Of a stretch of 64,000 nucleotides of DNA, positions 51,658-64,000 are shown one piece after another. Below the pieces are notes generated by a model, which was given only the letters and a program-made list of their open reading frames with translations, had not been told where the DNA came from and did no database searches. The stretch's first letter is position 1. Each line of letters opens with the position of its first letter. This stretch comes from Climacteris rufus (Eukaryota > Chordata > Aves > Passeriformes > Climacteridae): the NCBI GenBank assembly GCA_013398175.1, contig VZRZ01001923.1:248001-312000 (forward strand), in the 5' to 3' direction. The position numbers and the translations under genes are program-made.

Positions 51658-51687
51658 CGGTGGACGGCATTTTTTCCTTTCGCGGCG
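51658..51687. other. small CpG cluster in AT-rich intron
   Basis: Five CpG dinucleotides (51658, 51665, 51681, 51683 and 51686) occur within 30 bp, in GCGGTGGACGGC and TTTCGCGGCGGC, in surroundings almost free of CpG. It is too small to be a CpG island. A minus-strand frame (51608-52045, 145 codons) crosses it but is not recognisable as any protein. Confidence 0.7.
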
Positions 51688-52984
51688 GCTTATTTCTTGC
51701 CATTTGTAGACTGCAGTTGTTTTTTTTTTTAAAAAAGCAATATGGAAATGCATAGCTGAATTCTGCTATAAAGTACCTCTGAGGAAAGATTATTAAAAAT
51801 GACAGGCACATTTCTGTGTATTTGATAAAGTCAGGAGCAGAAGTAGTGCAGCACATTGGTGTTATGAGATACCAGAATATGTCTCTTTTCTGTAAAATCT
51901 GTAGTATCTGATGTAAGCTTGTAATCTTGGGCTTGTTTGCAAATGTAATTACATTGTGAATCAATAAGGCACTTAAAACTTGCTTGACTTTAAAAACATC
52001 TTTCAATCCAACACTGTTGAAGTCAGCACTAGTAAAGGTGTGCATTTAAGTTTTGTCTTAAATGTTTTGTCAAATTTAGGCTTTAGAAATTAACTGCTCT
52101 CCATCAATTAGTGTTCACTGTATCACATTTGCAATAGTGTGCTGAGGTTGATGACTTTTCAGTTGAAAAGGCTTTCATTAGAACACCTGACTTTCTCAAG
52201 TACAGCCTGTGATTATTTTGGTGCTGCCCAACTCAGCTGATTGAGCCTCACAGTAACTCAGGCATCTTTGGAAAGGGGAGAATCAAACCAGAAGAGAAAA
52301 TAAGTCCTGGGGTGGATTTGAGGGAGTAATCTCTAGTTTGCCATGTCCTCCTCCTGCCCCTGTCCTATTGTTTGGTGGTCCAGTTTTCCTCTCTTCAGAC
52401 TCATTAATGTCTGGCATCTGCAGCTGACATCACACAGCCAAGGCATCAGCTGGGGCTAGCTGTGATATTAGACTGTGAAATGCCACTATAAATCTTTCCT
52501 GTGAACATCCTGGCCATTGACACAGGACCCCATTTGGATCCCTATCTCCTTGCCAGGTTTCCTGGGTTCCTCCCTTCTCCATTTCATTTCATCTTTAGGA
52601 CTGAGGCCATTTGTGGAAGCTGAGGCAATCTTATAGGAGATCTACAAGATTCTTTGGATAGTGCCTTCAAGGTTTAATGGCAGGCTGAAGCTACATTTGA
52701 AAATCAGTTTGAATTAGTATAGGGTATGGAGTTAAAATGCACTGGCTATTTTAAAATAGCTTCATCTGTGGACATTGTCTCTATGACTGATTTTGTAAAT
52801 TAATGCACATGGGGTGGGTGTATGAGCTGTGTGGGTAAATTCAGTAAACAACTCTGTACATGTGCATGAGAAGGTGTGCAGAAATAGAAATTTTCAGTTT
52901 AAATCTATGTATTTGCAGTAATTTGTAACCAAACATAACATTCTCCAACATTATCCTTGAATTATGATGAACATTTGCTAGAGC

Positions 52985-53017
52985 ATACATATTTATTTTC
53001 AATCTTTTTTTTCCCAG
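52985..53017 (+). promoter_or_regulatory. KCNH5: 3' splice site of the S6/C-linker exon
   Basis: A pyrimidine-rich run (TTTTCAATCTTTTTTTTCCCAG) ends at AG 53016-53017. The first two exon bases CT complete the Ser codon begun at 12075. This restores the conserved GSLLYATIFGN sequence of S6, which confirms both junctions. Confidence 0.95.
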
Positions 53018-53217
53018 CTCTTCTTTATGCAACTATTTTTGGAAACGTCACCACCATTTTCCAGCAAATGTATGCCAACACCAACCGATACCATGAGATG
53101 CTGAACAACGTGAGGGATTTCCTAAAATTATATCAAGTCCCAAAAGGCCTTAGTGAAAGAGTCATGGATTACATTGTCTCGACCTGGTCCATGTCCAAAG
53201 GAATTGACACAGAAAAG
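53018..53217 (+). CDS. KCNH5: KCNH5 exon: distal S6 and proximal C-linker
   Basis: This internal exon encodes two bases of Ser plus 66 residues. Residues 1-18 (LLYATIFGNVTTIFQQMY) are the pore-lining distal S6 and its cytoplasmic extension, which forms the activation gate. Residues 19-66 are the first helices of the C-linker (NRYHEMLNNVRDFLKLYQVP, then KGLSERVMDYIVSTWSMSKG), which join the pore to the cyclic-nucleotide-binding-homology domain encoded further downstream, outside the window. MLNNVRDF and SMSKGID fit KCNH5, whereas KCNH1 has MLNSVRDF and SMSRGID. The reading frame is intact, ends cleanly on a Lys codon, and continues in phase 0. The 430- and 200-nt exons together give about 210 uninterrupted residues matching the family with no unexplained gap. 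Confidence 0.97.
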
Positions 53218-53223
53218 GTATGA
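53218..53223 (+). promoter_or_regulatory. KCNH5: 5' splice donor after the S6/C-linker exon
   Basis: The exon ends GAAAAG and the intron starts GTATGA, an acceptable though not perfect donor. The next expected residues of the family (V, then IC and P in the cyclic-nucleotide-binding approach) are not found downstream in the window. Reading on gives GTA-TGA, a stop. Confidence 0.9.
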
Positions 53224-56200
53224 ATACCTGAGGTAATATTTGGATAGCAAGAGTTTGTGTCCAGTGTGTGCTTTCTTAGAAACTGGACTGTATAAAAGCA
53301 TATAACCCACTAACAAATTCTAAACTGCATGCTACTCCTTTTTCATGTTTGTGTTTGGAACAAAAACAGGTTGTTTTAAAAATGGACTGTTTTGCCTCTT
53401 TGAAAATATGCCTTTATTTGTCATTGTGGTACATGTTTTCTGCTTTCCAGTCTTAGTTTGTCTAAATACTAAATAATTTTAATGTACTTAGCTTTTGAAA
53501 TCAATGGGAAATTGGTCTTCAGATTAGCCTGAGAACATAATTTGGTGTCTAAACTACACTGGTATTATCCTGAGAAGTATTGGCATCTGTGCATTGCAAT
53601 TAAATGAGTTTGATTGGCTTGGACCTTTTGCTGATGCCCCGGACATCGGCATAGTCATCAGCATAATTAGTATAGGATTTAATGGCAGTAGAGATTGATC
53701 TCCTCAAGCTAAAATCTCTGGACTAGGACTTTAGGCCTTTGGAAGGGAGGTACAGAGAATGTGATACTGTTGGCATCCATGCAGGGTGGAAGTCCTACAG
53801 GACTTCAGCCCTCAGAAAGGACTGGTTATATAGGTTTCTACAAAAGCTGATTTAAGGAGAAGGGCATCTTCAGAGAATGATTCATCCTGTGCCAGGACTG
53901 ACCTCATGACTTGTCTTCAAGACCTCTCTTTCTGCATGGTATGTGCAGTGAATCTGTCCATCCTTGGATATTTCAGAGAGGTGAAGTTGGGGTGGAGGTT
54001 CCACCTGCAATGCCTCGCATGTAAGGCAAGGTACAACAGCTTTAGGTCTAGAGTTTTGTTCACTAAAGATCAGCAATGCTCCTGTGCCTGGTACACATCA
54101 GCTTAAATCAGGCATTCAAGCTCCAATACCCATGATTTCCCTCCTAAGAAGTTGAAAGCCAGGTGTCCAAAGCAGGGTAAGGAAGTGTCATGACAGATTA
54201 ATATCTTGAAATATCGAGTGCTTGCAGAGCTTTAAAGTTCTTTCTTCAGTTGAATCTATTGTGCAATATGGGATGGTGGTGCAGATTGTTCAGGTCTGAT
54301 GAAGTCTCTATACTGAAAAATGTAGTCTTACATCATGCTGATGCAAGAGCAGTTCTCTTATTTATCATCTGCTGTGAAAATCGTTTTACCATCACAAATA
54401 CAACTACTTTAAGTAGAAAAAAAAATAGTTTCTTTGTTTCTTGTGCTTCAGTGTGCCACGTTCTTCAGTACATTAACTTCTTACACACTAATACCCTAAC
54501 TTCCCAGTCCTGATTCATACATGTTAAAAGGGAGCTTTTCTATTGTAGACTACTGTAAATGCATTCAGTCCTATTGTGTAAACTTCAAACTACATGAAAA
54601 TTCAACTTTCATTTGCATTTATCTCCTTGCAGTTAAGCCAGAGTCCTGTGTTACTCCACTACAGTTTCATTGGATTTTAACGATGCTTTGCAGTTAATTA
54701 GGAGAACCTATGCTTTAATTACTGAAATTTCCTACCATAGTTTCCGCATGTCTGGTTTTATAGATTATAAAAATTCAGTTACAGCCATAATCTTGGACTC
54801 ATGGCAAACATTATTCTCTGGTCTGTAAGATGGCGTGGCTGCTTAGCTAGATAATTAATATACCTGTAAAATCTGTGACTTAGGTTGTAACAATTTTCCC
54901 TTGGTGAAGATTTGCCTAAACATAGGCCTGGATCCAAAACCAATTTAAAACAGTGGAAGGATTTCAGGAGCTTCTGCATCTGGGCATTAGTAGTTGCAGC
55001 TAATCAAGCTTCCCAGAAAAGCCCATATTACAGAAGAACAGAAACAAGAGAATTGTAAGAACTTGAGCACTGGGTTGAGTATTTTGGTGTTTTGTGTTCT
55101 TTACATCCTGCAAGTCTGCAAAGCAACAGCTCCAGTGGCCTGTGGTGCCTGCACAGAGCATCCCAGGGTTGGTACAAGGATCAGCCAGTTTGCTTTCTGC
55201 TGCAAAAACCTTGGCTTTAGCAAAAGGCTGGAAATCTGTAGCCAGACAGTCTTCCTACATTTATCTTCACTCAGGAAGGTGTTAGGATGTACTTCACCAA
55301 AAAAAAAAAAGAGAAAATGTTGTCAATTCCAGATGAAAAATCACAGAAACAGTGGTATAGTCCCAGAGATCAGTCATCTAGGGTGGATGTTTTCCCTTGC
55401 CTTAGTTCCTTCATTACCCTTTCAAGCCTTGCTGTAAGACCCTCTGCATTTAAACTGAATTCATCTGTACCAAACCTAGGGCAGCAAGTGGATGTGAGCA
55501 CAGGGACCTCCAAGGTACCCAGTGTCAAATCAGATTTATTATTGTACATACAGAAGGGCTAATGGGATACACTGCCCCTGCAGCTGAGCTGCCGAGTCCA
55601 GACAGTGCTCCTGTTTGGAAGAGGGAATTACTGTCCCAGGTCTTGAATTGCTTCTCTCACTGCTTTGATTGACAGCCTGGACCTGACCATAGAGATTTCT
55701 ACCAGTTTCATTTTCAAAGCTCCAGTACAGACATTCTGAGCAGTCTGTTGTGAGGATATATTTGCATCACATGATTTCCCAGTTTCCTTAATTTTTATGA
55801 ACTTTTCAGTAAGCTTCTTATTATCTTGCAAAAACATGTGTGCTCATGACACAGGATAATTAGTGAGGAATTTCAACTTTTCATTTTCCATCAGACAGAT
55901 CAGACAGTTTCCATCATCCAAGGATGTTTTTCAACCTAATATACACGATTGTATCCTAAATTGTTACGAATATATTTTCATTGTCACACTGGAATGTGTT
56001 TTGCAACATCGTTTGCACCAAATTTGTAATATATTTCATTCAGTCACTCAGCATGTTGAAACCCAAATTCGAGACCAGGAAGGAAGAATGAGATTTCTTA
56101 TATGAGTGTTATGGTAGATTCTTATGGTCTTGAACAATCCATTGATGGAGTAAGAGTAAACACATGCATGTGTTTCCTTGATAACTAAAGATTTTAAATT

Positions 56201-59200
56201 AATAAGTTTGAAATTAAAATATAAGTCAATAACTTGGTTGAAATTACTACCACTTCACACATGCTGATTTGTTGCCTCAAATATCTACACATTCATTGTG
56301 TAGTCTCAAAGAAGATCTTGGCTAAAACTGATGGGTCCTCTCATGAGAACTGAAGGCAAAGTGAAATTAGCATGGGGGAGGTTAAATGAAGGTCTAGTCC
56401 TTGCAGCTTGTGTAGCAAGATGTCCCAAACAGAACTTTGTCTTAAAGAATCAGTCTGTTTTCCTGGTATGTGGAAGAGGACTTGGTCTCCCACCCTGAAC
56501 TGACTATGCTTTAAGCTCAGAATTTTGGCTTCCCTGACCTCCTTGGGAATTGCTCATCTTCAAACCCTGTCTTCAAACCCCAGTGCTTCAGCCTCTGAGT
56601 GTTCACAAACAAGGAATTAACAATGACACTAAAAGCATTAGCATATTTATTATTATTACCTAAGGGGAAGCAAGTGGCCTCTGATCCATAATCTTAAATC
56701 ATTTAAAGGTGACAGCCCTCCTCTGACAGCTGGGATGAGATATATAATACATGCACATGGACTCTTCTCTCCTGGTTTAACACTGGCTTTAACAAGATGG
56801 GATTTTTTTTTTTTTTTAATGTTTAATGATACAGATTTCGGGGTTATTCCTCTAATAATGATCAGGGTTAAAAACATGACAGAACTGAAAAGCCTTTTTA
56901 GACTAAACGGTACCTCATCCATCAGAATCTGGGTTTTTTGTGAGAGGTAAAACAGAGGCAGTACTTTCTGTGTAGATGACCATTTCTAAGTAGCTTAAAA
57001 GAATCTTTGCATATAATAATTTGACATATGAAACACACTGAATTCAAACGTCTTAGTTTTTATTAAAATCTCCAGGCAGCAAATGAGAAATTTATAGATA
57101 TTCGCTCTTCTGTAAGAAATAGGTCATTATCCAGGAAAGCAGAACAACCATTAAATAACATGTAGATGTCTCAAGGTTTTATCTAATGATAACACTCTTA
57201 AGTGTTTGTAAAACCTGAAGATTTTCTCATCTTGATCTCTGTGCTGTTGTATGGCTTACAATTTGCTCAGAAAGCAATTACATAAATGTCTATAATGTTT
57301 TAACAGTAGTTTCCTTCAGAAAAGCCATAGGTTGACTGAGAAAAAAGGCATCCTACTTAGTTTCAACCTGAACATCAGTAGCAATTGGGATAATGAAAGC
57401 CAATTCCACATTGAACTGACTGAAATGGAAATCACAAGAAAATAACACAGTATTAAAACTATTCACTGCTGGCCCACTAAGCTTTCATCCAGGAGATGGG
57501 TTTATGGTAAATAGACACAGGTTGTAACTTCATTAAACATTAATCTACATGAGGACAGTGCAGCTTATTCGTGTTTGCTGTTAATAAGAGCTTCAAGGGC
57601 TGTAGAAATAATGAGTGATACCCTGAGACAAATAGGGGAATCAGGCTGCCATTCCTACCATGTCCCATTGCATGGAGGTGTCTGTAAGTGCTGGCTGGAT
57701 TTCCTTGTGGGTGGCCAGGGGTAGAAGGCCACCAAGCTCTGTGGCCAAAGAGAACTCCTCCAAAATTAGCTGTGACAGCTGCACACAATTCCCTGCTGAA
57801 AGGGGCAGGTAAAAAACGTTTGGACAAGTATTTTTGTTTCGTTGTAGAGGCTGTAGATGTTATTGATCGTTCCTTGCAGATCGGGATGAGGTGAACAAGG
57901 AGTCGTCCCCCACCTCACAGAGCTGAGCTAGGAACAGGTACAGTTGGAATCCATGGTTCTTGAGAGTGGGATGCAGGAGAGACAGTGTCTTGTCTCACTG
58001 TCCTTCCCACAGGTCCATGAGTGGGGTCTGTGCGCCAGTGGGGCTTTCTGTTTCCCCTGTGTGGATAGCATGGGTTGTTTCCCTTCCTGTACATGCTCTG
58101 CAGGGCCAGGAAAGATTATCCACAAGTATCTCTGCCTCTTGGATGTACTACCCTGGGATTGATACAGAATAAACATTGAAGTTGTCATGCTTGATGAAAT
58201 GCTAGGGCTGTGGAGCAGCTCACAGGCTTAATTCCTGGGGAAATAAGTCCCTGAGTGGGGGGGCTGGGCAATTTCTTGAGCACTGCCACCAAAGGGGTGG
58301 AGCAGACAAAGGGGCTGTCAGTTCCAGACCACATCTTGGGGAAGGTCTTCTCCAGATCTGTTTTCATTCTTCATTTCCTTGAATGCCTTTACATAATGCT
58401 GCATGTTAGAAAATAAAGCTGCCTCTAGAAGAAGCACAAAATGAAATAGTCCATTGAGCAATTTCATTCTTCCAAGGATGACCTTTGTACCAGAAACTGT
58501 TGTGACTTGAGAAGTTCTTTGATTATTCTTTCTGAAGTTTCTTGTTCTTCTTTTATCTAAAAAGCTGATTTTTAATGATAGATTTCCCTGTAGTGTGCTA
58601 TCCTTTGCCTGACTAGAAGGCCATGGAATAATTTTGCTTGGTATAGATATTACAGCAAAACTGAAAACAATAAAACCTTTAAATATACAATCTTAGGCAA
58701 CTTGGGATGTACTGCTTTGGGTCATCTGTGGATGTTATTAGTGTGCCACACTTTTCAGTGCATTAGACAAACCAATAGCCCCTGTGCTGGTGAACCACTT
58801 GATTCCTAAAAAGTCATGGTGATGCCTCTCATCTTGCCCTGATTTTCAAACCCATAGCCAGACTCTATCTCTGTTGACATAACTGAATTTAATAGACTCT
58901 ACAGCCAATTACTAGAGATTTTTTAATGTCTCTAACAAGTTATCCAGTTAAAAAAACAAATTATTTTGTTACTATACCAGTAAATCCATCCATTTTAATC
59001 ACTGGTTCAGCTCATGTATTATTAACAAGAAAGCAAGCCAAACTCAACTTAGACGTGATTTTCAGATCTTGGTTTCTGAGCATTTAAATCCAAGTGACCT
59101 TGGATCTTACTGCAACTAAAACAGAGCACACCATTGCTGCTGAAATTCAGTTCTTAGTGCCAAGATATTCAGTGATGTGTTAAAGATTACCCTAATGCAT

Positions 59201-61513
59201 GCAGGGTTAATTACTGCTTGGCTCCATACATCATCTTTGAGATACTTACAAAACTACCTGATTATTACAGAAAATTGCTCTGTGATTTGCCAATCAGCTG
59301 TTTTCTTACCTTTGTCTCTTCGGCCTCCCTCCAGTGCTGAATGTTACACTTTTAGCCAGGCCTTCTAAAGAATTCCACACTCAAGTAAGCCAAATCTTTC
59401 TAAAAATCTGGGTAACTTCATCAGGTGCCTAGTGAGTATTGTGGGTTTTCTGGAAAGAACTGACCTTGATTATGACTGCTGAATATGTCTGAAAACCCAG
59501 AGCAGCCTTCCTCCACAAAATAAAAACAACTATCTGTGGCCTCAAATGGGTAAGAAGTTGGAGGAATTTATTGTCTTTATTTTCAAAGCTGGTATTTTTA
59601 GTATCTCTGACATTTGTTACAGGTATTCACTTAGGAAACAGTCCTTGTTATTACACCACAGACTGTCTAAGCTCTTGGCTTGGTTATCAGTCAGTATGTT
59701 CCCTACCTACAACCCCCAGAAAGAGGGAATCCTGTGTGCTGAAAGAGGCTTGACAGTAGCTAATGTTCGTGATTCACTGGCATCTGCCCTTTTCAATGAC
59801 AAGTCTTAACAGATTCTGTAATGCCTATTAAGCCATCCTGTAGTGTTTTCCAGCTGGGGAAGATTTTGTAACAAATACTTAAACTTGTAAACCTATCCTA
59901 AAAGGTATTGTTTGGACGTGCTCTTAATCTGCACAGTTTCCGTTTGATTCATTTACTTTTGTTTGAATATTTTATAATCTCTGCTCCCCGTAGAGTTCTT
60001 TGAGCTGTTCAATGGGCTTATCTTGAACTGCCTGCACATGCTGAGGAAATGGATGAGAGTTAAAAAATCAGATGGAGCCTCCTGGGGAGCTTAATTCACC
60101 ACCCCTACAGATCTTGAGCAGAAAAGATAGTGAGACCTTTTGTGCCAATTCCCTATGGGTCTGCCAGAGCTCGTTCCAGTCTTTCCCAATCTCTAGCAGC
60201 AACCACAAGCTATTCTCTCACTGTCAGCATTTTACATGAGATGATCTAGAGATGATGGTGCTGTTGAGTCTTTGGGTGTCATGGAGTTGGGGTCTGTATC
60301 AGCTGAGGTGGTGATGGCAGAGCTCAGCAATTGTCTTACGCTGAGTTTGAGGAGGTTTAGTTCTCTATGCAGGGAGGGAAGATGACAAATGTTCTGTGCT
60401 TTCCACTTTCTCAGCTTTGTGGTGGCTCAGGTCTTTGTGGATACCTGTGTGCTGTTCATGGAGCCTTGTTTGAGCCTTGCTCCTTTTCTACTGAAATCAG
60501 AATTTACGCTGTCAGGAAAGATTCTCCTCTGGGTGCAGTTCAACTTTTTCTGATTTTGCACTGATACGTAGCAGGTTCTGTTCTTTCCTGCTGCCTGGAT
60601 GCATATGGGAGAGCTGGCTGCGAAGTCTGTGGCTGCAGATTCATTAGGGAGCAACTCCTGTGGCGGCACAAGCATCTGGTCCCAGCAGATTGCCCCCTCC
60701 AAGTGCTCTAAACCCATCACTTAGCAAAGCAGTGCCATCAGTGACCTTATTATCCAGCCTGCCTTACAAACTGTAGGTTTCACTGCTAAAGGTCATGAAA
60801 TCTCCCAGGAAATTTCCGCTTAAGAAATTTGTCTTGGTATTTTTTGCTGCACTGCCAAAAGAACTCACAGGGCAGCTGAACTTTGATTCTGTTACCAGGA
60901 TGTGTTGGAGGCATTTCCTTGGCAGTGAAAAAATTGACTGAGCACTGCAGGATATCCTCTCCCTTATCCCGAATTTCTCTTTTACACCCACATGTGTGCA
61001 TTTGTACACAACATGGACTCAGGGACAACCATGGTGCTACCAGTTTGTATCTTTCTGGTTGCATCTTAAAAATGGTGAGATCTCAGTGGGAGCAATGCAC
61101 AAGAAGAATATCCCAAGTCTTGTATTATCAATACAGGATCATTTTCAGGCAAATATTTATCTGAATTTGAAGTGCTCATTTGAAAAGCATGCAGTAAACA
61201 TGTAGCTGAATGTTGCATTTGTCTTTGTTCTCTTTTTTCTCTTTTTTCCCTAAAAATATATACATTTATCTGTAGCAGTCAACAGTACCTTGCCAAATCT
61301 TTTAGTGTTAAATATTTGCTTTAGTTGTCATCGGTTGCATTCTCTGTTCTCAATACCTGTGTAGCAGGCAAGAAAACTCAAATTAAGCCTGTTTGTTCCT
61401 GGCTAACTCTTGGATCATTAGTCACTTACTTCTGCAGTGGTTGATAAGTGATATCTCCATGTATCTCTGTATAGTGATTTGTCATTAGGAGAATCACTTT
61501 ATCATGTAATCAG

Positions 61514-61571
61514 AAATTATGAATTTCTGAATTATGAATTATTATATAATAATTATTATTATTATATTATT
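61514..61571. repeat. AT-rich simple sequence, (ATT)n-like
   Basis: AATTATGAATT occurs twice close together (about 61515 and 61530), followed by alternating ATTATATAATAATT and ATTATTATTATATTATT. It is low-complexity sequence and probably unstable in length. Confidence 0.85.
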
Positions 61572-64000
61572 AAGACTTATTCCTGAATTATGCTTTCTAA
61601 GACTGGCTTTTATTCTATGCAGTGGATTTTTTTTCTATCTCTTCATATTGTATTGTGTAATGATAGATATATTTGTTGTGTCTATAAAAAAAATAATTCT
61701 TTGAGTGCTCACTTTAAATACTCTGTATTTAAGTCTCTGTCTCTGAGGAAATAGTATTCTGCTTTGCATCCAAGTGACTGTTATTCTTGAGGGACACAAT
61801 TATTTTACATTCCAGATAAACAAAATGTCCTAGGACATCTCAGAATCTTACAGGAACAACCTCTGTGATAGTTTAACCAATTTTCCCTGCAGTTTGGAGC
61901 TTAAAAGATAAAATTTGGTAATCAGTCATGTATGAACACAGAAATTTTTCTTAAGAGCAATGTTTGAGAATTCCTAGCTCATGGCCTTGTTAAGTCAAAA
62001 GCACTTACATTTCTGAAAGTATTAAAGGGACATAAAAAACTTATAACTGTGATTTAGGCCCAAGAGTAGATAAAAATGTTAAAAATCATCAATCATGGTA
62101 GAAAAGAAAGCAGAATTTTTCATTGTTACTATTGAGATGAAGAAAGATGGCAAGTTTCTGTTTTATTATAATAAAGACAAACTCTCTGTTTGATCCAGAA
62201 GTAGGGCTGAGGTGAAACAATCACTCTCAAAAGTAATTTTTTTTCTTTTTTTTTTTTTGTTTTTTGTTTTTTTGTTACTGAAAAGCTAAGGTGTGCCCAT
62301 ATTTCTAATGGTAAATGGAATGACTCAGGTAAATAGAAGTTTGTGAAATTGACATTTGCCCCTATTAAATTATGGAGATGTGGTACAGAATATGGCCAAC
62401 AATGACTCAGACAAGACATTATTACTAATACAAACAATGGTTTATGGAGAATATGTCTTGTCTAATGTGTTTGTTATTAATTTTTATGATAAAACATACT
62501 TATGCCGGGTACTTTAATGTGTTCTGTACAACATTTTGTAACAGAAAAATATCATTAATCCAAATTGACTTACTTTGTGCTAAATAAAAGAAAAACTAAT
62601 TATCTGGTAGCTCTGGGAAGGTGGTTGTAAGTGGGAAAACCTCAGGCAGGGGGAGGTTTCCAAAGAGACTGTACTTCACAGTATTAGGCACAAGAAGCAT
62701 GATCTCTCTCTCTTGTTTTTTCGATATGAGATTGAGAGGTGACCTGGTCATATGATATGAACACCTGCATGTGGAAGATATTTCTGATGATTGCAGGTCT
62801 TTTATCTGAACAAGCTGATAGATTCTGTGGCTGTTGGCTGAAAATTAAAAAAAAATCAGTTCAGAAACAAGACATGTTTTGAAAGAGAGAGTAGCTGTCC
62901 ATTGGGACAACTACCCCATATCATTTTAAAACATTAAATCAAGGCCTTCTAGGCTATAATTTTAGCAGGTATTCTGGGATTGATGTGAAAATTTGTAGTG
63001 AAAGAGGTTACTACAGATGGCTGCAGTAGCCCCTTGTCACTTCAGACTGTCATAGTACAGAGAATGGGAGAATAACTTCTACTTCACCTTTCTGCATTGA
63101 TTATGTCTCTGATCCCAAAGAAACTTTGATCTATTTAAATAAGAAAAGGACTAAATATTATTATTAAAATAGAAGCTGTTTATTGTTTTCACATTCTGTG
63201 TTTTAGGACCTTTAGTAATGTTTTGCAATAATATGTTTTACACTCCTCTGCATTAAACAGAAATTAAAATCATGGCTTGAGTTCATTAACATGACCACTT
63301 GCCTCACAGCTTAGGTAGGGTTACCAGAGTCTCCTTCTGCTATTATTCCATGATAGGCAACTCATTGACCCAATGTCCCTGTCTCCTGCACTGTCTGCAG
63401 AACAAGCTGCCAGATTAATTCCATACAATGAGAAATTAATCATTGCTATTGATCTGCAGTCTTCTTTATATGAGACTTCCAGAGTGCTCTTACTCTCATG
63501 CTCTTTTCTGTTATTTATCCTAGAAAAACATTAAGGGGTTTGATATGTTTCTCAGGGCAGTTAGCTACTGTGCATTTTAGGATGTTAGTGTGTTCAGGAG
63601 GATGTGCAAATATTAAATACACAGTTTACAAACCCTACAAGACCCACAGGTTTTCACTTTCTTGCTTCGGGTGTATTTGTGTTACTGTTTCAATAGGGAA
63701 AGCTATTTAAGGTAAGGAACTGGTTTAAGGTCTTATTTAATTGGTCCTCTATGAAGATGTCTTTATGTTAAAGGACATGAGTGAGTTCTTCACTCACCTT
63801 TGCTTTACATTTCATAAGGTTTCATTATACTTTCCTTTTCCTCCAATCTCTTTGGATTTTCTAGTCTGTGAGCCCTCCTGGGCAGGTTATTCCTTATTTG
63901 TCTCACTGAAACTGAGCCCTGGGTGTGTTACCCTGTTGGTAAGTGGTCACATACATCAGGACTTCTGGAACCCGAGTTTTCTGGATGTGAAGAAAACGTG

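Larger units (their letters stand above)
12076..53017 (+). other. KCNH5: KCNH5 intron between pore exon and S6/C-linker exon (40,942 nt)
   Basis: This is a complete GT-AG intron in phase 1. It carries the CR1, LINE and LTR-type copies listed separately, plus mononucleotide and dinucleotide tracts. I recognise no additional coding exon, RNA gene or other gene. About 12.1-15.8, 22.0-27.2, 28.4-34.6, 39.4-42.2, 42.3-47.7 and 49.1-52.9 kb hold only unique-looking intronic sequence apart from the small motifs noted separately. The longest non-exonic frame is an unrecognised 183-codon minus-strand frame at 44747-45298, which I treat as chance. Confidence 0.9.
53218..64000 (+). other. KCNH5: KCNH5 downstream intron, 5' part
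   Basis: Nothing in these 10.8 kb looks like the next KCNH5 exon or any other gene, so the intron runs past the window. I see no clear CR1 or LTR copy here. Contents are AT-rich unique-looking sequence with short simple tracts: an A12 run at about 55299, a T run at about 56803-56817, (ATT)n-like sequence at about 61514-61571, and an interrupted T-rich tract at about 62237-62273. Open frames are at most about 147 codons and carry no recognisable domain. Confidence 0.85.

Noticed and set aside
51608..52045. 145-codon minus-strand frame across the CpG cluster
   Set aside because: It has no homology that I can recognise and translated T/A runs within it. Only the CpG cluster itself was kept as an observation.
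1..64000. tRNA, rRNA, snoRNA or microRNA genes; CRISPR arrays; bacterial operons
   Set aside because: No tRNA B-box or cloverleaf, no rRNA text and no spaced identical repeats were seen. The sequence is vertebrate intronic DNA. Small RNA hairpins cannot be excluded by eye.

Overview
This is vertebrate nuclear DNA, almost certainly from a bird and probably a songbird. It is an AT-rich, intron-dominated stretch with five decayed CR1 LINE 3' ends, which are the typical avian interspersed repeat. It also has two LTR-type elements whose sequences I recognise from songbird genomes. Nothing bacterial, phage-like or CRISPR-like is present.

The only gene I can support is on the + strand: two internal coding exons of an ether-a-go-go voltage-gated potassium channel. 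Paralogue-specific residues identify it as KCNH5 (EAG2, Kv10.2) rather than KCNH1. The first exon (11646-12075, 430 nt) encodes the end of the S3-S4 linker, S4, S5, the turret, the pore helix, the selectivity filter and the start of S6. The second (53018-53217, 200 nt) encodes the rest of S6 and the first C-linker helices. Both have good GT-AG splice sites. The junction splits a Ser codon after its first base, so the two exons join in frame into about 210 continuous residues. Neither the start nor the end of the gene lies in the window.

Layout: 1-11645 is the 3' part of the upstream intron. 12076-53017 is a complete intron of 40,942 nt holding nearly all recognisable repeats: minus-strand CR1 at about 17.2, 18.3, 19.0 and 48.7 kb, plus-strand CR1 at about 37.8 kb, an old LINE reverse-transcriptase remnant at about 21.2-21.8 kb, and LTR-type elements at 15.9-16.4 and 47.8-48.6 kb. 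53218-64000 is the 5' part of the downstream intron and looks featureless apart from simple AT-rich sequence. Apart from the exons, the open reading frames look like chance or repeat-derived frames.

I do not see a previously undescribed multi-gene system. The points most worth a second look are an open, CpG-retaining LINE remnant ending at a perfect splice donor, a dense quadruplex-type C/G tract, a KCNH1-like pore turret, and some local duplications, palindromes and inverted CR1 copies. Family identifications rest on recalled knowledge, not on a database search.
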